Source: RGUW01 sp049421025 | GTDB taxonomy: Bacteria; Cyanobacteriota; Cyanobacteriia; PCC-6307; Cyanobiaceae | Direction of reading: 5' to 3' | DNA length: 19,590 bases | NCBI GenBank assembly: GCA_049421025.1 | Contig: JBMSMG010000028.1 | Span: 1-19,590, forward strand | Part shown: one piece after another, positions 15,435 through 19,590 of the stretch | Layout: the number at the start of each line of letters is the position of its first letter | Numbering within the stretch: the stretch's first letter is position 1 | Program-made: the position numbers and the translations under genes | Notes under the pieces: generated by a model | The model's input: only the letters and a program-made list of their open reading frames with translations | The model's database searches: none | What the model was told of the DNA's origin: nothing

Positions 15435-16016
15435 TTAGAGCGCCACCTCGTCGAGCCGTGGATAAGCGTCGGCGATCGTGTCGCCGGTGAACTCAGCCAC
15501 CCAGCCCTCTGTGTTGTTGAAAAAGCGCAGGGCACAGAAGTGGGGCTCAGGCCCCATGTCGAACCAGTGACGGGTGCCGGCGGGCACGCTGATCCAGTCG
15601 TCCTGTTCACAGAGCAGCTGCAGCACCTCACCGCCGAGGTGCAGGCAGAACAGTCCACGACCTTCAACAAAAAAGCGCACCTCGTCTTCGCTGTGGGTGT
15701 GCTCGGCCAGAAACTTTTGGCGCAGGGCGGCGCGATCCGGGTGATCAGGGCTCAACCGGATCGCATCGACCGTGGCGTAGCCGCCTCCTTGCTGCACGCG
15801 GGCGATCTCGCTGGCGTAGGCAGAGAGGATCTCTTCCTGGCTGGCCGCGGCGCCTAGCTGCGCGCGGGCTGGCCAGCGTGCAAAGCCAATGCCCCGCTGA
15901 TCCAGCTCGCGTTGGATCAGCTCGCCGTCACTGGTCAGCAGCTCGGGCAGCGGTTGCATCGCTGCCTGGCGAGCCTCCGCGTGAGCGGTGTGGTCGTAGA
16001 GGGCCAGCAGCGTCAT
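15435..16016 (-). CDS. mtnD: Acireductone dioxygenase (ARD)
   Basis: This 193-residue metal-dependent cupin acts right after MtnC in methionine salvage, turning the acireductone into 2-keto-4-methylthiobutyrate and formate with Fe2+ (or an off-pathway CO-releasing reaction with Ni2+). Metal ligands are H106, H108 and E112 (EHTHSEDEVRFFVEGRG) and H150 (GTRHWFDMG). Length is typical. A GGGAG Shine-Dalgarno-like sequence lies about 8 bp before the ATG. It is divergent from the DUF4079 gene across 62 bp and far from mtnBC, so it is separately transcribed. Confidence 0.96.
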   Translation of the reverse strand: MTLLALYDHTAHAEARQAAMQPLPELLTSDGELIQRELDQRGIGFARWPARAQLGAAASQEEILSAYASEIARVQQGGGYATVDAIRLSPDHPDRAALRQKFLAEHTHSEDEVRFFVEGRGLFCLHLGGEVLQLLCEQDDWISVPAGTRHWFDMGPEPHFCALRFFNNTEGWVAEFTGDTIADAYPRLDEVAL

Positions 16017-16078
16017 GGCTGTGCTCCCAAACCAGAGGCAGCAGTCTAAAAAGTGGGCAGAACACCACCGGATCGCCC

Positions 16079-16834
16079 ATGACGAGCGTCGATTGGTTCT
16101 CGCTGCTGCATCCGGTACTGGCGATCCTGTTCATCTATCCGGTGGTGGGTGCCACCGTGAGGCTCGGCATCTTGGTCCGTGAAAAGCGCCTGGGCATCAC
16201 CCAGCAACCGGCCACGGTGCCTGCCGAGCACAGCGACCATGGCCGCTGGTTGACCAGCGGTGTGGTGGTGGCCTCTTTGGTGGCCCTGCTCTTTTCGTTT
16301 GGCAGCCAATACAGCGCCGATCCGGCTGCCTTTGCCGGTGGCAGCGGCCGCCTGGCCCTGCTGCTGCTGGCGGCAGCCGGCACCCTGGTGAGCCTGCTGG
16401 CGCTGTGGCGGGTGCGCCGCCCGCTGTGGCGGGGCAGTTTTGCCCTGCTCTGCTGGGCGGGACTGCTGGGCCTTGGCAGCCAGCCTGAGATCTGGCGTCT
16501 GTCGGATAACCCCTTCAGCGGCAGCTTTTGGGCCTCTCACTACTGGGCCGGCATGTTGCTGAGCGGTTTGATGCTGTGGACCACGGCCGCCCGGCCGGAG
16601 ATTCAGCGCTCGCTGCGGCTGCGGCGCCTGCATGTGAGCGCGGCGGTGCTGATTTGTCTGCTGCTGGCTGTGCAGGCGATCACCGGCAGCCGCGATCTGC
16701 TCGAGATCCCGCTGAGCTGGCAGAAGCCGGCGATCGACAGCTGTGACTTCAACGCCCGGCAGTGCCCGGTGCCTGCAGCACAAGGCTCCGCTGGCCTGGT
16801 TCCAATCGCCGCGGTTGTTGCAGCAAGCGCTTGA
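16079..16834 (+). CDS. DUF4079 family integral membrane protein
   Basis: This 251-residue protein with six predicted hydrophobic helices (about 9-33, 59-76, 91-110, 119-134, 151-170, 183-202) belongs to a family found in cyanobacteria and plants with unknown function. Histidines H11 (LLHPVLAI), H154 (SHYWAGM) and H185 (RLHVSAAV) fall in or at helix ends, a layout seen in haem-binding membrane proteins such as cytochrome b561; haem binding is inference. The conserved helix-end motif SRDLLEIPLSWQKP is near 204-217. After about residue 231 codon choice loses the high-GC3 pattern, so the last 20 residues may be an unconserved extension. ATG at 16079 is chosen; the upstream open frame antisense to mtnD is ignored. 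Confidence 0.85.
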   Translation: MTSVDWFSLLHPVLAILFIYPVVGATVRLGILVREKRLGITQQPATVPAEHSDHGRWLTSGVVVASLVALLFSFGSQYSADPAAFAGGSGRLALLLLAAAGTLVSLLALWRVRRPLWRGSFALLCWAGLLGLGSQPEIWRLSDNPFSGSFWASHYWAGMLLSGLMLWTTAARPEIQRSLRLRRLHVSAAVLICLLLAVQAITGSRDLLEIPLSWQKPAIDSCDFNARQCPVPAAQGSAGLVPIAAVVAASA

Positions 16835-16892
16835 GCAGCTCCAGCCGAAAGGCCACCATCAGCCCGGCGAGCCAGGGCCAGATCACGGTCAT
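16749..16892 (-). CDS. Possible small membrane protein (47 residues)
   Basis: An ATG-started ORF reads MTVIWPWLAGLMVAFRLELL, then KRLLQQPRRLEPGQ: one amphipathic or transmembrane helix followed by a basic tail. Of the 23 codons after the ATG, 22 end in G or C (TTT is the exception), as in this genome's real genes, whereas the tail of the overlapping DUF4079 frame loses this bias. The frame continues open upstream as QLHSFYGAA before the ATG, so a non-ATG start further up is possible. No ribosome-binding site is seen. It overlaps the DUF4079 3' end in antisense and lies in the cobI leader. I do not recognise a family. Confidence 0.4.
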   Translation of the reverse strand: MTVIWPWLAGLMVAFRLELLKRLLQQPRRLEPGQRSLVLQAPGTAGR

Positions 16893-16933
16893 GGCGGCGC
16901 CGTAGAAAGAGTGCAGTTGCCCTTGCAGTGGCC

Positions 16934-17698
16934 ATGGACCCCAGCAGAGCTGCTGCCGGTCTAACCCTGGTAGGCGTTGGGCCTGGCGATCCCCAGCTGC
17001 TCACCGTGGCGGCCGTCAAGGCGATTGAGACCGCCAGCGTGGTGGCTTACCCGGTGGCGCGCGAGGGAGCCACCGGCATGGCGGCCTCCATTGCCGCACC
17101 CTGGATCGGCGCTCAGCAGCGGCGTTTGCCGCTGCTGTTTCCAATGGTGAGCGAGGCCGAGCCGCGCATTGCCGCCTGGCATGCCGCCGCCGACGCCTTG
17201 GCGGCCGAGGTCGCTGGCGGCAAGCAGGTGGTGTTGCTGTGCGAAGGCGATGCGTCGCTTTTTGCCAGTTGTAGTTACGTGCTGCTCGCCTTGGCCGAGC
17301 GCCATCCGGCCTGCCCGCTGCGGGTGATTCCGGGCATCACCTCGGTGGCGGCGGCCGCCGCCGCAGGCAGCTGGCCTCTGGCGCTACAGGGCGAGGGGCT
17401 GCTGATTCGCCCCACCCCCGAAACCCCTGCTGAGCTGGAGGCACTGCTCGATTGGGCGGCGGCGGATCCAGCGCCAGGGTCAGCTCAGACCACCCTGGCG
17501 CTGCTCAAACTGGGCCACCGCTGGAGCTGGGTGCGGCCGCTGCTGGAGGCGCGAGGCTTGCTCGAGGGTGCCCTGTTTGCCCAGCGGGTGGGCTGGCCCG
17601 AGCAGCTGTTGGCGCCTGCCGCGGCGGTGCCAGCGGCCGAGCAGCCCTACTTTTCGCTGTTGCTGATTCGCCAGGGCTGGCCGGCTGTGCTGCCCTAG
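16934..17698 (+). CDS. cobI: Precorrin-2 C20-methyltransferase
   Basis: This 254-residue SAM-dependent tetrapyrrole methylase of cobalamin synthesis methylates precorrin-2 (or its cobalt form, CbiL) at C20. Near the N-terminus LTLVGVGPGDPQLLTVAAVK is the canonical SAM-site start. CEGDASLFASCSYVL and RVIPGITSVAAAAAA are the other family blocks. ATG at 16934 is preferred; a GTG two codons upstream (16928) is an alternative. Picocyanobacteria make pseudocobalamin for methionine synthase and ribonucleotide reductase. Its TAG lies inside the CTAG tetranucleotide that also holds the dus stop. Confidence 0.94.
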   Translation: MDPSRAAAGLTLVGVGPGDPQLLTVAAVKAIETASVVAYPVAREGATGMAASIAAPWIGAQQRRLPLLFPMVSEAEPRIAAWHAAADALAAEVAGGKQVVLLCEGDASLFASCSYVLLALAERHPACPLRVIPGITSVAAAAAAGSWPLALQGEGLLIRPTPETPAELEALLDWAAADPAPGSAQTTLALLKLGHRWSWVRPLLEARGLLEGALFAQRVGWPEQLLAPAAAVPAAEQPYFSLLLIRQGWPAVLP

Positions 17699-18744
17699 AC
17701 CAGGTTTTGTCTGGCACCCTTGAGCAGTGCCAGAGCTGCAGCGGGCGTGGGGGCGCGCATGAGGTTGTGGCGCAGCTGCGGTGCGCCGGCAAAGCCGCTG
17801 CACAGCCAACCCATGTGCTTGCGGGCAATCAGCAGGCCGTGATCGCCCCGTGCCGCCACCAGGGCCTGCAGCTGCTCAGCCGCCAGCGCCAGCCGCTCGG
17901 CGGGGCCGGGCGTCGGTGGAATCGTCTGGCCGGCCAGGGCGGCGGCCAGTTGGCCCACCAGCCAGGGGGCGCCCATGGTGCCGCGGCCCACCATGACCCC
18001 ATCGGCGCTGGTGAGCTCCAAGCAGGTGAGGGCGTCGGCTGGGGTGTTGATATCGCCGTTGGCGATTACGGGGATGCTTAGCGCCGCTTTGACATCGGCG
18101 ATGGCCTCCCAGTCGGCGCGGCCTTTGAAGCCTTGCGCGCGCGTGCGGCCGTGCAGGGTCAGCAGCTGGGCGCCGGCGCTTTCGAGCCGGCGGCACCAAC
18201 GCACTGCTGCAGCGCTGATCTGCGGTTGCTCGCCGGCCAGTGCTGGATCACCGCACCAGCCCAGCCGCGTTTTGACGGTGAGTGGGATCTGCACGGCCGC
18301 GGCGACGGTTTCAACAATGCGGGCGGCCAGATCGGGGTCGTTGATGAGCCCGCTGCCGCCGCCCTTTTTGGCGATCTTTTTGACCGGGCAGCCCATGTTG
18401 ATGTCGATCAAAAAGGCGCCGGCGGCCTCGGCGCGGCGGGCGGCGTCGGCCATGGCGGCGGGCCTGTGGTCAAACAGCTGCACGCCGATCGGACCGGGTT
18501 CGTTGGCCAGTTCCTCCACCTTGATCAGGCCATGGCCCAGCTCGAGGCTGGTGGCATTCACCATCTCGGTGAACAGCAGCGCCTCGGGTGCCCAGCGCCG
18601 CACCAGTTCTCTAAAAATGCGGTCGCTCACCCCCGCCAGCGGCGACTGCAGCACGCGGCAGCGCAGCGTGCGGCTGACCCCGTTGCCGCGCAACACCAGC
18701 GGGCTATTGAGTCCGAGAGGTGCAGGTGGGGGGGCCGCGATCAT
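17695..18744 (-). CDS. dus: tRNA-dihydrouridine synthase (DusB-like)
   Basis: This 349-residue FMN enzyme reduces uridines in the tRNA D-loop. A TIM-barrel start RVLQSPLAGVSDRIFRELVR is followed by the catalytic-cysteine motif DINMGCPVKKI (C119), K158 in LTVKTRLGW, LHGRTR, and phosphate-binding ANGDI and VMVGRGTMGAPW. A C-terminal helical domain completes it. The extra 25 residues before the barrel are Pro/Leu-rich. Which uridines it modifies cannot be told from sequence; DusB is the bacterial class it resembles most. It overlaps the cobI stop and is divergent from the DUF1823 gene. Confidence 0.92.
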   Translation of the reverse strand: MIAAPPPAPLGLNSPLVLRGNGVSRTLRCRVLQSPLAGVSDRIFRELVRRWAPEALLFTEMVNATSLELGHGLIKVEELANEPGPIGVQLFDHRPAAMADAARRAEAAGAFLIDINMGCPVKKIAKKGGGSGLINDPDLAARIVETVAAAVQIPLTVKTRLGWCGDPALAGEQPQISAAAVRWCRRLESAGAQLLTLHGRTRAQGFKGRADWEAIADVKAALSIPVIANGDINTPADALTCLELTSADGVMVGRGTMGAPWLVGQLAAALAGQTIPPTPGPAERLALAAEQLQALVAARGDHGLLIARKHMGWLCSGFAGAPQLRHNLMRAPTPAAALALLKGARQNLV

Positions 18745-18782
18745 GGGATTCAGATTGCCTGACTCCAGGCCCCACGCTCCCC

Positions 18783-19253
18783 GTGCAGGACGCCGCCACG
18801 CCCGTTCCCTACCCCCTGAGCCGCGAGCTGCTCGAGGCGGTGCTGGCCGACCGGCTCAGCGATCGCTTCGTGTGTGAGCTGATCTGGCCGCGCCTGGGTT
18901 ATGAGCAAGACGGCTCGGGAACCTGGAGCGCGGGCCCGGCTGCGAGCGAGGTGTGGCGAGAGTCCTTCCCGATCGAACCGCAGTTCATTGCCCAGCGGCC
19001 CCCCAGCGTCGCCCTGACCCGCTCGATCGCCAAAGAGCACAAGCAGCTGCTCAAGGAACAGCTCGGCTTTGGCGGCTACAGCATTGGCGAGCTGTACCCG
19101 CGCCGCACCCGCCGGGCCACCGCCGTCAACTGGCTGCTGGCCCACCTGGCCGGCCGCGGTGAGCCGTTAAATGAAACAGGTCCGGTGCCCGAGCTACTGC
19201 CGCTACCGGCTGATCCGGTGGCAGGGCACCCGGGCGATCTGCCGGTCCGTTGA
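18783..19253 (+). CDS. DUF1823 family protein
   Basis: This 156-residue soluble protein belongs to a cyanobacterial/plastid family of unknown function. Recognisable blocks: LSRELLEAVLADRLSDRFVC, LIWPRLGY, VWRESFPIEPQFIAQRP, then LTRSIAKEHKQLLKEQLGF and YPRRTRRATAVNWLLAHL. The GTG at 18783 gives a compact family-like start; an in-frame GTG at 18720 would overlap the dus gene by 25 bp and adds a non-conserved leader. The C-terminal Pro-rich tail (GPVPELLPLPADPV) looks unconserved. It converges with the truncated hydrolase gene. Confidence 0.85.
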   Translation: MQDAATPVPYPLSRELLEAVLADRLSDRFVCELIWPRLGYEQDGSGTWSAGPAASEVWRESFPIEPQFIAQRPPSVALTRSIAKEHKQLLKEQLGFGGYSIGELYPRRTRRATAVNWLLAHLAGRGEPLNETGPVPELLPLPADPVAGHPGDLPVR

Positions 19254-19255
19254 GC

Positions 19256-19275
19256 CTCCAGCTCTAGGGCTGGAG
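19256..19275. other. Inverted repeat between convergent gene ends
   Basis: CTCCAGC (19256-19262) and GCTGGAG (19269-19275) form a perfect 7-bp stem around TCTAGG. It begins 2 bp after the DUF1823 stop and contains the TAG of the minus-strand hydrolase. There is no T-tract on either side, so it is not a standard intrinsic terminator, but it could serve as a shared 3'-end hairpin for both transcripts. Confidence 0.5.
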
Positions 19276-19590
19276 AACGGTGATCTGCGGTTGCTGGTTG
19301 AGGGGCATCACTTTGATCTGGCCGCCATCGAGAGGAAGCCGATCAAAGTTGAGGCTGCGCAGGTCAGGATTGTTGTAGGTCTGGATGTAATACACCTTGT
19401 TTTTCAGATCAGCGGCGACGCTCCATTCCGTGATCTCATAGGTGGTGGTTGCCCCGGCGCCGCCAAAGCTGCTGCCAGCAGGTTCGACAATGCTTCCGGG
19501 CGGCAGATCGAATTGCCCCAAGATGCGGAAGGCCGTGCCGACCTGTTGTTGGGTGGTGAGATTGGTTGGGGCTGAGCGGCTAAACAGCAA
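19264..19590 (-). CDS. Choloylglycine hydrolase-family (Ntn) protein, C-terminal part
   Basis: Only the last 108 residues are in the window; the gene continues past the right edge, so the N-terminal nucleophile cysteine cannot be seen. The segment AFRILGQFDLPPGSIVEP, then TTTYEITEWSVAADLKNKVY and YIQTYNNPDLRSLNFDRL, matches the C-terminal half of linear-amide C-N hydrolases (bile salt hydrolase/penicillin V acylase). In environmental bacteria these often cleave N-acyl amides such as acyl-homoserine lactones or penicillin V; cyanobacterial substrates are mostly unknown. The first in-window codon (TTG) is internal, not the true start. Confidence 0.85.
   Translation of the reverse strand: MLFSRSAPTNLTTQQQVGTAFRILGQFDLPPGSIVEPAGSSFGGAGATTTYEITEWSVAADLKNKVYYIQTYNNPDLRSLNFDRLPLDGGQIKVMPLNQQPQITVLQP

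Noticed and set aside
16017..16078. SAM-type riboswitch before mtnD
   Set aside because: Only 62 bp separate the divergent genes and no multi-stem riboswitch pattern is visible; the same holds for the 21 bp before mtnBC.
16603..17019. 138-codon minus-strand frame across the DUF4079-cobI gap
   Set aside because: Arg/Ala-rich and lacking membrane or domain features; a different minus-strand frame (16749-16892) carries the better coding signal.

Overview
The window looks like a chromosomal segment of a GC-rich picocyanobacterium (Synechococcus/Cyanobium type). The sequence evidence is a photosystem I gene (psaE), proteins of cyanobacterial or plastid families (DUF4079, DUF1823), the plant-like MtnB-MtnC fusion, and seven copies of the cyanobacterial HIP1 octamer GCGATCGC. 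Genes are packed tightly: no stretch above about 120 bp lacks a gene or RNA. I see no mobile element, prophage, CRISPR array or rRNA.

Region 1 (1-3072, minus strand): psaE, then mutM (DNA repair glycosylase), a fused mtnB-mtnC methionine-salvage enzyme, and a small protein matching the CaMKII association (hub) domain. The set ends at a strong symmetrical terminator at 21-49.

Region 2 (3191-5843, plus strand): an unrecognised 351-residue protein with a possible helix-turn-helix, divergent from psaE, followed by a short-form RecQ helicase.

Region 3 (5844-13985, minus strand, transcribed right to left): a KimA-like potassium/cation transporter, a NarL-type response regulator, a membrane sensor histidine kinase, an unusually short LysR-like regulator, a class 3 aldehyde dehydrogenase, and a secreted protein with four LysM repeats. 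Transporter, regulator and kinase overlap at their start and stop codons, so they are probably translated together.

Region 4 (14083-15431): tRNA-Thr(GGT) and tRNA-Tyr(GTA) on the minus strand, divergent from aroQ-miaE (shikimate pathway, tRNA hypermodification) on the plus strand.

Region 5 (15435-19590): mtnD (the methionine-salvage step after MtnBC), a DUF4079 membrane protein, a possible unlisted 47-residue membrane ORF, cobI (cobalamin synthesis), a dihydrouridine synthase, a DUF1823 protein, and the C-terminal end of a choloylglycine-hydrolase-family protein cut by the window edge.

Themes: methionine salvage (mtnBC, mtnD), tRNA and its modification (two tRNAs, miaE, dus), DNA repair (mutM, recQ), and a transporter/two-component cluster whose stimulus is unknown. 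Four convergent gene pairs end within 0-10 bp of each other, two of them on shared or abutting palindromic stop codons.
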